From: Nocardioides ungokensis
GTDB lineage: Bacteria; Actinomycetota; Actinomycetes; Propionibacteriales; Nocardioidaceae
Reading direction: 5' to 3'
Length of the DNA stretch: 64,000 bases
NCBI RefSeq assembly: GCF_013466985.1
Contig: NZ_CP059164.1
Span: 124,001 to 188,000, forward strand
The notes below the pieces were generated by a model. The model was not told the DNA's origin. It made no database searches and saw nothing but the letters and a program-made list of their open reading frames with translations. This document shows, one piece after another, positions 20,458 to 30,398 of the stretch (its first letter is position 1; the number at the start of each line of letters is the position of its first letter). A program made the translations under genes and the position numbers.

Positions 20458-21048
20458 TCAGTGGACGGAATTGTCGTCCTGGAGGTCGCGGACGTCGGCC
20501 CACGTGTCCACGTCGCGGCCCTCCTCGCCGAGCGGCGCGACCTCGGCCAGGTCGAGCAGGGCGAGCAGCCGGTGCAGGGGCATCCCGTGCTGGCCCTCGT
20601 GGTCGGGGCGCACCTCGTCGAGCCGGGCGGCGTCGAGGACCCCGGCCAGCTGGCGGCGTCCGCCCGTGTCGGTGAGGAAGGCGCCGTCGCGGCCCTGGGC
20701 GGCCTCGTGCAGCCGCCGGAAGGTGTACGGCGTGACCCGGGGCATGTCGACCGCCAGCACCCCGATCGTGGCCGGCTGTCGCGCCAGCGCGTCGCGGCCG
20801 GTCAGCAGGGCAGCGACCGGCCCGCCGTACCGGGGGCTCTCGCGGGTGAAGGTCACCGGGCGCGTGGTCGGCACCGGGTCGCCCACCACCACCACCTCGG
20901 AGGCGTCGAGCAGCGCGTCGACCGCCCACTCGAGCAGGGTGCGGCCGGCGTGCTCGAGGGAGGCCTTGTCGGCGCCGTCGAGGCGTGCCGCGGTGCCTCC
21001 GGCGAGGACGACGCCGGCGAAGCGGGTGGTGCCCGGGGGAAGGTCCAC
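20458..21048 (-). CDS. mobA: Molybdenum cofactor guanylyltransferase
   Basis: A 196-residue nucleotidyltransferase that joins GMP to molybdopterin. The GTP-binding start is VVLAGGTAARLDGADKASL; VLAVDMPRVTP holds the metal-binding Asp. The GTG at 21048 is the start, giving the usual 190-200 residues. The first motif (AGGTAARLDGADK) matches the LAGGxSxRMGxDK pattern with substitutions at less critical positions. It is divergent from the carbon-nitrogen hydrolase at 21118. Confidence 0.85.
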   Translation of the reverse strand: MDLPPGTTRFAGVVLAGGTAARLDGADKASLEHAGRTLLEWAVDALLDASEVVVVGDPVPTTRPVTFTRESPRYGGPVAALLTGRDALARQPATIGVLAVDMPRVTPYTFRRLHEAAQGRDGAFLTDTGGRRQLAGVLDAARLDEVRPDHEGQHGMPLHRLLALLDLAEVAPLGEEGRDVDTWADVRDLQDDNSVH

Positions 21049-21117
21049 GGCCGCAGTCTCCCAGATACCGCAACGGGTGGAACCCGCGCCACCGCTCCCG
21101 ATGGCACCCTTGGGTGG

Positions 21118-21882
21118 GTGAACACGTTGCGCGTCGCCCTGGTCCAGCAGGCCTCGGACCTCGACCCGGTGGTGAACCGGGCCCGTCTCGCCGACCTGGT
21201 CCCGGCCGGTGCGGACCTGGTGGTCCTCCCCGAGGCCTTCGCCCGTGACTTCGGGCCGCCCGGCTCCGACGTCAGCGCCTCCGCCGAGCCCGTCGACGGC
21301 CCCTTCGCGACCGAGGTGGACAAGGTGGCCGCCGAGCGGGGCACCACCGTGGTCGCCGGGATGTTCGAGCCGGGGGAGGACCCGGGCCGGCCGTTCAACA
21401 CCCTGGTCGTGCGCGGGGCCGCCGAGGCGGCGTACCGCAAGATCCACCTCTACGACTCCTTCGGCTACCGGGAGTCCGACCGGCTCAGCCCCGGGCCGCT
21501 CGAGCCCGTGGTGGTCGAGGTCGGCGGCTTCGTCCTCGGGCTGATGACCTGCTACGACCTGCGGTTCCCGGAGATGGCCCGGGCGCTGGTCGACCGGGGG
21601 GCCGAGGTCCTGGTCGTGCCCGCCGCGTGGGTCGCCGGTCCCCGCAAGGTGGACCACTGGCGCACGCTGGTGCGGGCCCGGGCGATCGAGAACACCGTGT
21701 TCGTCGTCGCCGCGGGCCAGCCGGCCCCCCGCTACAGCGGGCACTCGCTGGTCGTGGACCCCCTGGGGGACGTGCTGGCCGAGGCCGGTGACGGTCCCGA
21801 GACCGTCACCGCGACCCTGGACCGGGACGTGCTCGCCGAGGCACGGCGTACCAATCCCTCGCTGGCCAACCGGCGAATGTAA
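21118..21882 (+). CDS. Carbon-nitrogen hydrolase (nitrilase superfamily)
   Basis: A 254-residue hydrolase with the Glu-Lys-Cys triad: LPEAFARDF, YRKIHLYDSFGYRES and LMTCYDLRFPE. The length and motif spacing fit the omega-amidase / deaminated-glutathione amidase branch (Nit1/Nit2), which clean up 2-oxo-amides, but the exact substrate is not settled. GTG start at 21118. A short gap and same strand suggest co-transcription with the membrane protein that follows. Confidence 0.87.
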   Translation: MNTLRVALVQQASDLDPVVNRARLADLVPAGADLVVLPEAFARDFGPPGSDVSASAEPVDGPFATEVDKVAAERGTTVVAGMFEPGEDPGRPFNTLVVRGAAEAAYRKIHLYDSFGYRESDRLSPGPLEPVVVEVGGFVLGLMTCYDLRFPEMARALVDRGAEVLVVPAAWVAGPRKVDHWRTLVRARAIENTVFVVAAGQPAPRYSGHSLVVDPLGDVLAEAGDGPETVTATLDRDVLAEARRTNPSLANRRM

Positions 21883-21893
21883 CCTTCCACTCC

Positions 21894-22941
21894 GTGTCCT
21901 CGCCCGTTCCGCGTCGCCGTGCCACCCGGCCGCCGTCGCTGGCGAACCGCGTGCAGGCACGCCTGCGGGGCATCGCCGTCTCCACGGTCCCCCTCGCGGC
22001 CGGCTGCCTGGGCCTGCTCGGCGGACTCGCCGCGCTGGTCGCGGCGATGGTGCCCGTCGGGCCCGACTGGCTGGGCGGGGCCGGGGCCGTGGCGGTCGTC
22101 AGCATCTACTCCTGGGCGCGCCGCGCGGACCGGCGGCCGGCCGGTCGTCTTCGGGACGCTCGCACTCGCGCTCGGCGTCGTGGTCCTGGTCGCCGACGAG
22201 CCGGTGCTGCGCACCGGCGCGGCGGTGATGACCTGCGTCGTCTCCGCGGTCCTCGCCGTCATGGCGACGGTCCCGGCCGTGACGTTCCCGGCGGCCGCGC
22301 GCGAGGCGGTCGTCGCCGTGCTGGTCGCCGGCGTCGGCGCCCTGGCCACCGTCGGCTTCGAGCCGGTCATCACGCTGACGCGCTTCGAGTACGCCACCCT
22401 CGGCCTCGCCGTCCTCGGCGCCTTCGGGGTGGTCTTCCGCCTCGGCGCCGGCCTGCACGGGCTCGGCCGGCGCGGCATCGTGATCGTCCTGGTCGGCACC
22501 GCGGTGCTCGCCCTGACGCTGGCGTACGCCGAGCTCCTGCGCCGCTACGGAACCCCGGGCCTGGTCGCGACCCTGCTGGAGGGCGTGCACTGGAGCCGCA
22601 ACCACCTCGGCGCCTTCCCGCGCCCGATCGAGTCGGTGCTCGGCATCCCCGCCCTGGCCTGGGGCTGCCACATGCGGGCCCGCCGCCGCCAGGGCTGGTG
22701 GGTCTGCGCGTTCGGGGTCGCCGCCACGGCGCCGGTCACCCAGGCCCTGCTCAACCCCACGATCTCGCTGGCGGAGAGCGGGCTGTCGGTCGTGTACGGC
22801 GTCGTGGTCGGCCTGGTGCTCGGCTTCGTGCTGATCCGGGCCGACCTCGCCCTCACCGGGCCGCGGGGCTCCCGCGCCCGGCGCGCCGAGGAGGCCGCGG
22901 CCGAACGCCCCGAGCCGCCCCGGGTCGCCGCCCTGCAGTGA
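21894..22941 (+). CDS. Polytopic membrane protein of unknown function (one reading-frame break)
   Basis: About 349 residues from the GTG at 21894. After a basic N-terminus (PRRRATRPPSLANR) come about ten hydrophobic helices. The frame changes near 22125-22145 within a GCCGGCC-rich stretch, and the second part (VVFGTLALALGVVVLVADE onward) continues to the stop. I recognise no family motif. The cytoplasmic tail is charged (RARRAEEAAAERPEPPR). No function can be given; a transporter or regulator of the envelope are both possible. Confidence 0.65.
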
Positions 22942-23180
22942 CCCGTCGGCGAGGCGTGCCGACCTGACGAGTCACCCGTCGCTTGCCGGACCAGACCGAA
23001 ATGACTAGATCGGGCCATGGTCCGTCTGGGGTATGTCGGCGAGGATTGGCGCGCCGCAGCATGCAGTACGCCGCTGCCGCCGATCATCGCGTCTCTTGGG
23101 GGAGTTCGCGCCGCCATGCCGGCGGCACGACCGACACGCGCCCGAGTGGCCATCACCTTCGGTCCTTCGGGGAGAACCCA

Positions 23181-26100
23181 TTGTTCGGCAAGCTCGGTCG
23201 CGCGGCGACTGTCCTCCTGGTCGCTCTGCCCTGCCTCGTCAGCACCGGGCTGCAGGCGGCCATGCCTGCCGCCGCCGAGGGCGCCGGTCCGGCCACGGAT
23301 GACGCGACCATCGCCGAGGCCGACCCGTTGCTCGACGACCCCCAGCGGGGTGCCAAGGCGATCCGGCAGCTCGGCGACCAGCTGCCGGTGGCTGCGGCGC
23401 GCAACGACCTGGAGCCTGCCCAGCTCCGCTCGCTGCTGCGCAACGACGGGACGGCCTGGGTCGACCCCCAGGGATCGGTCTTCTACGTCGACCCTGCCCC
23501 AGCGGGGGCAGCCGGCTCGGCTGCTTCCGCCTCGGCGGCGCCGGCTGCGCCGCTGGCACAGACGTTCTCGCTGCACAGCAACCCGGGCGCGAACCTGACG
23601 ATCCTGCTCGACTTCGACGGCGCCGACGTGTCCGGGACCGGTTGGAACGACTCCTACGGCGTCACGCCGGGGAGCCAGCCCGCGTGGGACCCGGCAGGCG
23701 ACGGGGCGGGCTTCAGTGACAGCGAGAAGCTGGCCGTCCAGCAGGTCTGGTCGAGCGTGGCCGAGGACTACGCACCGTTCGACGTCGACGTGACGACCGA
23801 GGACACCGGGCCCCAGACACTCGAGCGCGCGTCATCCGCCGACCCGGTGTACGGCACGCGAGTTCTCATCACCCCGGTGACGACCCCTTCTCGAAGATCT
23901 GCGCCCGCAACTGCGGAGGGGTGGCCTACCTCAGCGTCTTCGACCGCGTCGGGTCCTACAGCCAGCCGGCCTGGGTGTTCCCGCAGGCGCTGGGCAACGA
24001 CGCGAAGAACGTCGCCGAGGCCGCAGCCCACGAGGCCGGGCACAACCTCGGCCTCAGCCACGACGGCACGTCGACGCTCGGCTACTACGCAGGCCACGGC
24101 CTCTGGGCGCCGATCATGGGCGTGGGCTACGACCGCCCGCTCGTGCAGTGGAGCGCCGGCTCGTACGCCGGCGCCAACAACACGCAGGACGACGTCGCCA
24201 TCCTGACGGGCTATCTCGGGGCCCGCCCCGACGAGGCCCCTGGCTCGCCCGCCACGCCGTCTGCCCTGCCCGGCGGCACGGCACTCATCGGCACCCGCGA
24301 CGACGCCGACTCCTACCTCCTGGGCACCTGTGCCCCCGGATCCGTGGTCAACGTGCTCCCCGACCCCACGGCACCCGACCTCGACGTCCGAGCCGTCCTC
24401 CGCGACGCCGCCGGCACGCAACGCGCGGTCGCCGAGCCCGCGTCCGCCTTCGCCGATCGCGCCACCGCTTCGGGTCTCGGCGCCACCATGACCATCCCCG
24501 ACACCGGGGACTCGTGGGTGCTCACCGTCGAGGGCGTCGGCCAGGGAACCTGGTCCGCCGGGGGCTACGACGACTACGGCAGCCTCGGCACCTACACGGT
24601 GTCGGCGCCCGGCTGCGACGGGGCACAGGTCGACGGCGTTCCCAGCGCCCCCAACTCGGTCTCAGCCGCCGTCGACGGCACGGACAGCCTCACGATGAGC
24701 TGGTCGGCCCCGGACCTCGCGGGTGACGGCCCGGTCACCGGCTACCTCGTGACCCGCTCCGGAACCGACACGACCGAGACCCTCCCCGCCTCCGCACGCA
24801 GCCACACGTTCACCGGTCTCTCGGCCGGAACGACCTACCAGCTCGCCGTACGGGCGGTGAACGGGACCGGCGCCGGCCCGGCCGTCGTCGTCAACGCCAC
24901 GACCAACCAGCCCCTCCCGGCCGCACCGACTGCTCCGCGCACGGTGACCGGCAGCTACAACGCGCAGACCGGCAAGCTGCAGGCATGGTGGAGCGAGCCG
25001 GAGAACGCCGGCACATCGCCCATCAGCGGATACGCCATCTACCTCGACGGCGGCTACCTGGGACAGCTCGGCGCCACCAGCCGTGGCGTCGACATCACCA
25101 GCGGGAGCGGCTCCTTCGCCGCGGGTGACCACGTCATCGGCATCGCCGCCGTGAACGCCGTCGGCACCTCGCCCAGGTCCGACGTCACGGTCACCGTTCC
25201 GCCCCGACCCGCCAACGACGATGTCGCCAACGCCGAGGTCCTCACCGGCACTGACGGGACCGTCGCCGGCGACAACACGTACGCCACCCGCGAGAGCACC
25301 GACCCCACGCCCCCCAGCGCCTACGGTGCGGGAGGCCACTCCGTCTGGTACGCGTGGACACCCGCCGACGACGGCCAGGCCTCCTTCGCCACCTCCGGGG
25401 GCGCCTCCAACCGCGACACCACGCTGGCCGCCTACACCGGCAGCCCGGGCGCCCTCACCCAGATCGCGGGCAACGACGACACCAACCAGTACCACGCCGC
25501 CATCTCCTTCGCCGCAAAGGCGGGCACCCGCTACCTCATCGCGGTCGACGGCTTCAACACCACCGGCGGCACCGGACCCTTCACCCTGAGCTGGTCCCAG
25601 CAGCCTCCGTCGGCGCCTGCGGCTCCGCTCAACGTGCAGGCACGTTCCGGCGACACGTCGGCCACGGTCACCTGGACGGCGGCCGTGGCCAACGGGTCGG
25701 CCGTCACGGGCTACACCGTGACCGCCCGCGCTGCAGACGACGAGACCCACAGCGCCGACGTGGGCGGCACGGCCACCAGCGCCGTCCTGACCGGACTGAC
25801 CAACGGTCGCAGCTACGCCGTGACCGTCACGGCGACCAACGCGGTCGGCACGTCCCCGGCCTCAGCAGCCGTCGACGTCGTGCCCGATGTCCCCGACACG
25901 CAGGCACCCACGATCGGAGGGGTCGCCTCGAACCGCCGCATCCTCGACCCGTACTACCACTCCGGGTCGGTGACGGTGCGGATGCATTTCACCGACGACC
26001 GTGGGGTGGATGGCACCCCCGTGATCAGCATTGGTCCCAACAGCGGGGCCTCGTGGTACGGCGGGGGCGGCTTCGTGAACAGCCTGTCTGCGCCGGCCAC

Positions 26101-27354
26101 CCTCTCGAAGGGCGACCGTCGCGACGGCATCTGGACCGCGACGTTCCTCGCCCCGTGGAGCGCGCCGACCGGCTCGTGGAGCGCCTGGACGAGCGTCGCG
26201 GACGGCGGGGGGAACACCAGCAGCACCGGGCGGGGTGTCGACACGATCTTCGTCGTCGCCCCCGACCCCTTGGAGCCCGGACTTGCTCCCGCCGCGCCCC
26301 GAGACGTGACGGCAACGCCGGGTGAGGGCCGCGCACAGGTGTCGTGGAGCCCCGCGTCCGTCACCGACTACACGATCTGGGTCAGCCCCGGCACCAGGAG
26401 CGTCACGGTCGACGGCAACCAGAAGTCGGCGGTGGTCGAGGGACTCGACGACGACACGGCGTACACGTTCACCGTCGTCGCCGGCAACAGGTTCGGCGAG
26501 TCACTCGAGAGCGCCTCGTCCATCGCGGTCACCCCCGGCCTCGTCCCGGCCTCGCCCACCGGAGTGACCGCCGCTGCAGGCGACCGCAGCGCGACGGTCA
26601 GCTGGCGACCCAGGTACTACCCCGGAGACGTCACCGCCTACCGGGTGACCGCTCGTGGCCCCGGTGATGAGGTACGAACCGTCACGGCCGACGCCGGAGC
26701 AACCAGCCTTGTCGTGGACGGTCTCACCAACGGTGACAGCTACATCTTCGACGTCGTCGCCCTCAACGACCACGGCTCGAGCCAGCCGAGTGCGGCCAGC
26801 AACTCCGTGGTCCCCGCCGGCGTCCCGACCCAGCCCTCCGCCGTGACGGCCACTCGCGGTGACCGGTCGGCCACCGTGACCTGGACGCAGGCCGAGGGCA
26901 ACGGTGCCCCGGTCACCGGCTACACCGTCACCAGCTCACCGGGCGGGATCACCAGGACGGTCGGTCCCGACGTCATCTCGACCACCATCACCGGGCTGAC
27001 CAACGGCACTGCCTACACCTTCACGGTGGTCGCGACCAATGCCGTCGGCGACTCCCCGGTCAGCGAAACGTCTGCGCCCGTGGTCCCGGCCACGACGCCA
27101 GGGAGGTCGCGCGCTTCCCGGTGAAGGTCCACGGCAACAAGGCTGTGATCGCCTGGTCGTCGCCGGTGGACGGTGGCAGCGCCATCACGGGGTACCTCGT
27201 GACGGTGAACGGGAAGGCCAGGTCGGTCGCGGCCACGGCGCACAGACTGGTGCTGACGAAGCTGAAGCCGGGTGTCTACAAGGTCCAGGTCGCCGCTCGC
27301 AACGTCCTGGGGTACGGCCCCGGCAGCGTCACCGTGAAGTTCAGGGTCGAGTAG
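23181..27354 (+). CDS. Secreted metzincin metalloprotease with multiple fibronectin III domains (two reading-frame breaks)
   Basis: About 1390 residues. The TTG at 23181 follows a GGGGAG and begins a signal peptide (ATVLLVALPCLVSTGLQA). After a propeptide comes the protease: zinc site HEAGHNLGLSHD (about residue 283) and a downstream Met turn (APIMGVG). A beta-sandwich PPC-like region lies at 25207-25595. Fibronectin III modules lie at about 24640-24906, 24912-25206, 25600-25890, 26285-26535, 26540-26820, 26825-27090 and 27121-27354. Breaks occur near 23880 and 27103-27118; each is fixed by one base, giving DPFSKICARNCGG and a continuous last module. It probably degrades extracellular protein or polymer-bound substrates. 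Confidence 0.85.
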
Positions 27355-27446
27355 CCCGGCGAGACGGTCAACAGAGCGCCCCGATCCGGAGCGCCCTTCT
27401 GCTGGTCGATCGCCTTCGAGTCTGTTGAAGGCCCTGGCTGGCTGGC

Positions 27447-27538
27447 TGGCAGAGGGGGCGGGATTCGAACCCGCGGCTGACATCACTGCCAGCGACCGCT
27501 TTCAAGGCGGTTCCGATCGGCCACTCCGGCACCCCTCC
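27447..27538 (-). tRNA. tRNA-Ser(UGA)
   Basis: Minus-strand cloverleaf beginning GGAGGGGTGCCGGAG, with anticodon loop CTTGAAA (anticodon TGA), a long variable arm typical of tRNA-Ser, the T arm GCGGG-TTCGAAT-CCCGC, and an encoded CCA end at 27449-27447. The acceptor stem closes with one G-T pair. Confidence 0.95.
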
Positions 27539-27587
27539 GAGCCGCCCGCAGGCGGACACCGGAGCAGTGTAGGTCGTCGGCCGGCCG

Positions 27588-28016
27588 CTACTCCTCGCCG
27601 CCCAGCTCCAGCTCGACGGCGTCGTACGCCAGGTCGTGGAGGCGCTGGACGTGGTGGGCGATGTCGGTCAGCAGCCGCTCGAGGTCGCTGCGCACCCGTT
27701 CGACGTCCGGGCTCTCCAGCACCTGTGGCCCCAGCGCGCTCAGGCGGGCGAGGAGGGCGTCGCGCTCGCGCAGCATCCCGCCGCTCCGGGCGGCGAGCCA
27801 CCCGTCCTCGGAGGTCTCCACCTCGTCCACCAGCGCGTCGCGCAGCCCCGCCATCCGTTGCCGGACGGTCCAGCGCCAGCTGCCACGGGCGATGCCCTCG
27901 CTGCGTGGCGCGTCGAGGGCCCGTCGCAGTCCGAGGACGGCCGGCGCGAGCCCGACCGGGGCTGCTGCGGGGCCGGCGGGGGCCTGCGGGTTCGCGGGCG
28001 TGGTGGGTGCACTCAT
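27588..28016 (-). CDS. Hypothetical helical protein
   Basis: A 142-residue soluble protein from the ATG at 28016. The N-terminal 25 residues are Ala/Pro-rich and disordered. The remainder is strongly helical and acidic, with coiled-coil-like segments (MLRERDALLARLSALG, VRSDLERLLTDIAHHVQRLHDL) and ends ELELGGEE. I recognise no family. It lies just upstream of tRNA-Ser(UGA) on the same strand and is divergent from the gene at 28141. Confidence 0.7.
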   Translation of the reverse strand: MSAPTTPANPQAPAGPAAAPVGLAPAVLGLRRALDAPRSEGIARGSWRWTVRQRMAGLRDALVDEVETSEDGWLAARSGGMLRERDALLARLSALGPQVLESPDVERVRSDLERLLTDIAHHVQRLHDLAYDAVELELGGEE

Positions 28017-28140
28017 GGATGCCTCCCGGCGGCTGGGGAGTCGGGTGGGGAGTCGGTGGGGATTCGAGTGTCACCCCCGCGCAAGGGCCGCGACAAGGCC
28101 GGTGACGGCACCAATTGCGGTGTCTTGTTCAATCATCCCC

Positions 28141-28598
28141 ATGCCCGGTTCCACCTCGTCCGACTATCGGCTCTCTCCCGCTCTCGGTGCCCGACTGATG
28201 GGCACCCTGCTGGTGATCCTGGCCGTGGCGCTCTTCGCCGCCACCGCCCTCGTCGCGCTGCTCCACCTGCCGCTGGACCTGCTGGTGGTGCTCGCGGTTC
28301 TCGGCCTGGTCGGCGTCTTCGTGGTCGGCTACGCGCTGCGCAAGAAGTACGTCGTGCACCTCGACGACGAGGGCTACCGGGTCCGACTGGTCCGGGAGCA
28401 GGGGTCAGCGAGGCCTCGTGGAAGGACGTGGAGGAGGTCGTGGCCGCCTCGCCACGGGGGATCGACTGCCTCGTCCTGCGCCTGAGCGACGGCCGGACGA
28501 CCACGATCCCGGTCTCCGCGGTGGCCGCGGACCGCGACGACTTCGCGCGCGACGTACGCGACCACGCACGCCGCGGCGAGGGCCTCCGACCGCTCTGA
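28141..28598 (+). CDS. Small membrane protein with PH-like C-terminal domain (one reading-frame break)
   Basis: About 152 residues from ATG 28141. Two adjacent membrane helices (MGTLLVILAVALFAATALVALL and LLVVLAVLGLVGVFVVGYAL) precede a cytoplasmic domain with KKYVVHLDDEGYRVRLVREQG, SWKDVEEVVA and DCLVLRLSDGRTTTIPVSAV, a pattern like bacterial PH-like domains. The frame breaks in the G run at 28401-28404; one extra G gives REQGVSEASWKDVEEV. No specific function is known. Confidence 0.72.
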
Positions 28599-28673
28599 GG
28601 AGTCCGCGCCACGTCCAGGTGTGCCCTGATTGGTCCCCGGCGGTGGCTCCCTTGTAGCCTGTGCTGGCTGTCG

Positions 28674-28767
28674 GGAGGCGTCGCCTAGTCCGGTCTATGG
28701 CGCCCGCCTGCTAAGCGGGTTTGGGGCTACAACCCCATCGAGGGTTCAAATCCCTCCGCCTCCGCCA
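28674..28767 (+). tRNA. tRNA-Ser(GCU)
   Basis: Acceptor GGAGGCG pairs with CGCCTCC. The anticodon loop CTGCTAA carries GCT. A long class II variable arm (TTGGGGCTACAACCCCA) and the T loop TTCAAAT are clear, and CCA is encoded at 28765-28767. Confidence 0.96.
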
Positions 28768-28774
28768 GTGTGAC

Positions 28775-28805
28775 GGCCCCCGCCGGACCTGCTCCGGCGG
28801 GGGCC
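28775..28805 (+). terminator. Rho-independent-like terminator after tRNA-Ser(GCU)
   Basis: A perfect 13-bp hairpin (GGCCCCCGCCGGA and its complement) with a 5-base loop, starting 8 bases after the tRNA. There is no T tract, as is common in GC-rich actinobacteria. Confidence 0.8.
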
Positions 28806-28843
28806 GACCCGGTCCTGCAGGGTTCTGCAGACCCCTCCGAGGC

Positions 28844-28866
28844 TGCATGAAAATGCAATGCAAAAA
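28844..28866. promoter_or_regulatory. AT-rich palindrome upstream of the small peptide gene
   Basis: TGCAT-GAAA-ATGCA followed at once by ATGCAAAAA, an unusually AT-rich patch about 100 bases before the peptide ATG at 28968. It could be a promoter element or a regulator site; nothing more can be said. Confidence 0.35.
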
Positions 28867-28967
28867 TCTGAGGAAACGTTCTGCTGCCGAAGGGTGCATG
28901 CCTCCCACAGACTCTTGCCATGGCCGTTCCGTGGGCCAGGACAACGAAGCTGGAGGGACACTCTCAC

Positions 28968-29087
28968 ATGAACATGACTCGCAAGGTGGCCATCGCACTC
29001 GCGACCGCCGGCCTCAGCCTCGGGCTTCTCGGGATGACCGCACCTGCACAGGCTGACAGCACCTGGGGCTACTCGATGCACAAGTGA
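28968..29087 (+). CDS. Very small secreted peptide precursor (39 residues)
   Basis: ATG at 28968, preceded by GGAGGG at 28952-28957. A basic start (MNMTRK) leads into a hydrophobic signal core (VAIALATAGLSLGLLGM) and a signal-peptidase site APAQA. Cleavage would free a decapeptide, DSTWGYSMHK. Such a short mature product is unlikely to be an enzyme, and a signalling or interacting peptide is the natural guess. It is followed by a strong hairpin and then, on the opposite strand, by a regulator with a ligand-sensor-like middle domain. Similar to no family I can name with certainty. A second ATG at 28974 would shorten the start by two residues. Confidence 0.7.
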   Translation: MNMTRKVAIALATAGLSLGLLGMTAPAQADSTWGYSMHK

Positions 29088-29183
29088 CCCCCTGCACCAC
29101 CCCCACAGAACGTGAGACGGGGACCCAACTCACCCCCCCACCTTGTTCGGTCCCAGTGCCACCCCCCGGCCCGTCTCATCAGC

Positions 29184-29216
29184 GCGAGGGCAACGACCTC
29201 AGGTCGTTGCCCTCGC
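29184..29216. terminator. Bidirectional terminator between peptide gene and regulator
   Basis: Perfect 15-bp stem (GCGAGGGCAACGACC and complement) with a TCA loop, followed on the plus strand by GATATTTGTG. It lies between two convergent genes and could serve both. Confidence 0.85.
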
Positions 29217-29271
29217 GATATTTGTGCGCCACTCCGGTGTCGACCCGCTGCCCAGCGCGCCGTCGGCCCGC

Positions 29272-30273
29272 TCAGGAGTCGTCGGTGGGCTCCGAGCCCG
29301 AGATCCCCTGATGACCGATGACGTAGCCGAGCTGGAACCTCGTCTCGGCCTCGAACTCCGTCTTCAGGTCGGCGACGTAGCCGGCGTAGGTGCGCGGGCT
29401 GACGCCGAGCCGCTTGGCCGAGACCGGGTCGGAGTGGCCCTCGATCAGCATCCTCAGCGTCATTGCGCGCTGCTCCGCGGCGATGTCCTTCATCAGTGAG
29501 GTCTCGCGGCTGGTGAAGGGCCGTGCGCGCTCCCACGACCTCTCGAAGACGTCGACGAAGTAGGCCACGATGGATGGCTCCCGCACCGCGAGCGCGACGC
29601 TGAGGTCGTCGCCGCTGGGGATCACCGCCACCCGCCGGTCGACCACGATCATCCGGTTGAAGAACTCGTCCAGGGTGCGGACCTCGGCGCCGCGGTCGGT
29701 GACGGCTGCGACGTACTCGCGGGTGATCGCGTTGCGACGGGCGCTGTGCTGGTAGAGGGTGCGGATCTTGGCGCCGCGCTCGAGGAGCGCGGTGTCGCGC
29801 AGCACCCCCAAGGGCATCAGGTGGAGGTTCCGGCCGGCCTGCGGCTGGGCGGTCAGCATCTCCTCCTCGCAGTCCGCGACGAGGGCCGCCAGGAACGGGT
29901 CGATCGCCTCAGCGTGGAGATAGGTGAAGGGGCCGCTGGTGGCGCTGGGGGCTCTCTTCCAGGTCTGGCTCAGCACGCCGAAGGCCCGGGCCCACTGGGA
30001 GGACGCCTCGAGCAGGGTGGCCGCCTCGTGGCTCAGCGGTGAGACGACGCGGGACTCGACGGTGTTGGGGTCCTCGGGGACCCACCGGTTGGTGTCGCGC
30101 TCGTGCTGGACCAGGCCGAGCTCGACGAGCTGGTTGAAGGCCCGGTGCAGCTCGCCGTCGGGCTGGATCCGCTCGTCGCCCGCGGCGAGCCCGCCGGCGG
30201 TGACGATCTCCTCGTACAGCTTGGTGCCCTGGGTCTCGAAGAGCGCACGGTCCTCTGGGCCGTAGGTCTCCAC
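29272..30273 (-). CDS. TrmB/PLD-like sensor regulator with C-terminal LuxR-type HTH
   Basis: A 333-residue transcription factor. The N-terminal 70 residues form a winged-helix-like region (LYEEIVTAGGLAAGDERI to FNQLVELGLVQHERD). The middle (about 140-240) looks like the phospholipase-D-like sensor fold seen in this regulator class, with REYVAAVTDRGAEVRTLDEFFNRMIVVD. The C-terminus is a LuxR-type helix-turn-helix (PVSAKRLGVSPRTYAGYVADLKTEF). Many actinobacteria carry numerous such regulators, few with known ligands. It is convergent with the secreted-peptide gene; a sensor role for that peptide is speculation from position. GTG start at 30273. Confidence 0.78.
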   Translation of the reverse strand: METYGPEDRALFETQGTKLYEEIVTAGGLAAGDERIQPDGELHRAFNQLVELGLVQHERDTNRWVPEDPNTVESRVVSPLSHEAATLLEASSQWARAFGVLSQTWKRAPSATSGPFTYLHAEAIDPFLAALVADCEEEMLTAQPQAGRNLHLMPLGVLRDTALLERGAKIRTLYQHSARRNAITREYVAAVTDRGAEVRTLDEFFNRMIVVDRRVAVIPSGDDLSVALAVREPSIVAYFVDVFERSWERARPFTSRETSLMKDIAAEQRAMTLRMLIEGHSDPVSAKRLGVSPRTYAGYVADLKTEFEAETRFQLGYVIGHQGISGSEPTDDS

Positions 30274-30342
30274 CCGCTCCCCTTCCCGTCAGCCCCCCGA
30301 CTCCCAGACGACGTCATGATTCCACAGGCAACACCAAGCACA

Positions 30343-30372
30343 GGGCCCCATCCGGAAAACCGGATGGGGCCC
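30343..30372. terminator. Terminator downstream of pckG
   Basis: Perfect 13-bp stem (GGGCCCCATCCGG and complement) with an AAAA loop on the plus strand, 27 bases past the pckG stop. On the minus strand, the pckG direction, the loop is TTTT. Confidence 0.85.
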
Positions 30373-30398
30373 GTGTTGCTCAGGGGGTGCGCCGAGGG

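Noticed and set aside
22942..23180. Possible short genes upstream of the metalloprotease
   Set aside because: No start with a ribosome site and no codon bias. The longer GTG/ATG starts at 22983 and 23116 lead into sequence without signal-peptide character, while TTG 23181 fits well.
27355..27446. GGCTGGCTGGCTGGC run after the metalloprotease as an attachment site for an element inserted in tRNA-Ser
   Set aside because: There is no integrase gene, no second copy of the tRNA 3' end and no change in base composition nearby.
29088..29183. Second small peptide gene after 28968-29087
   Set aside because: The only frames are low in coding character and lack a ribosome site.
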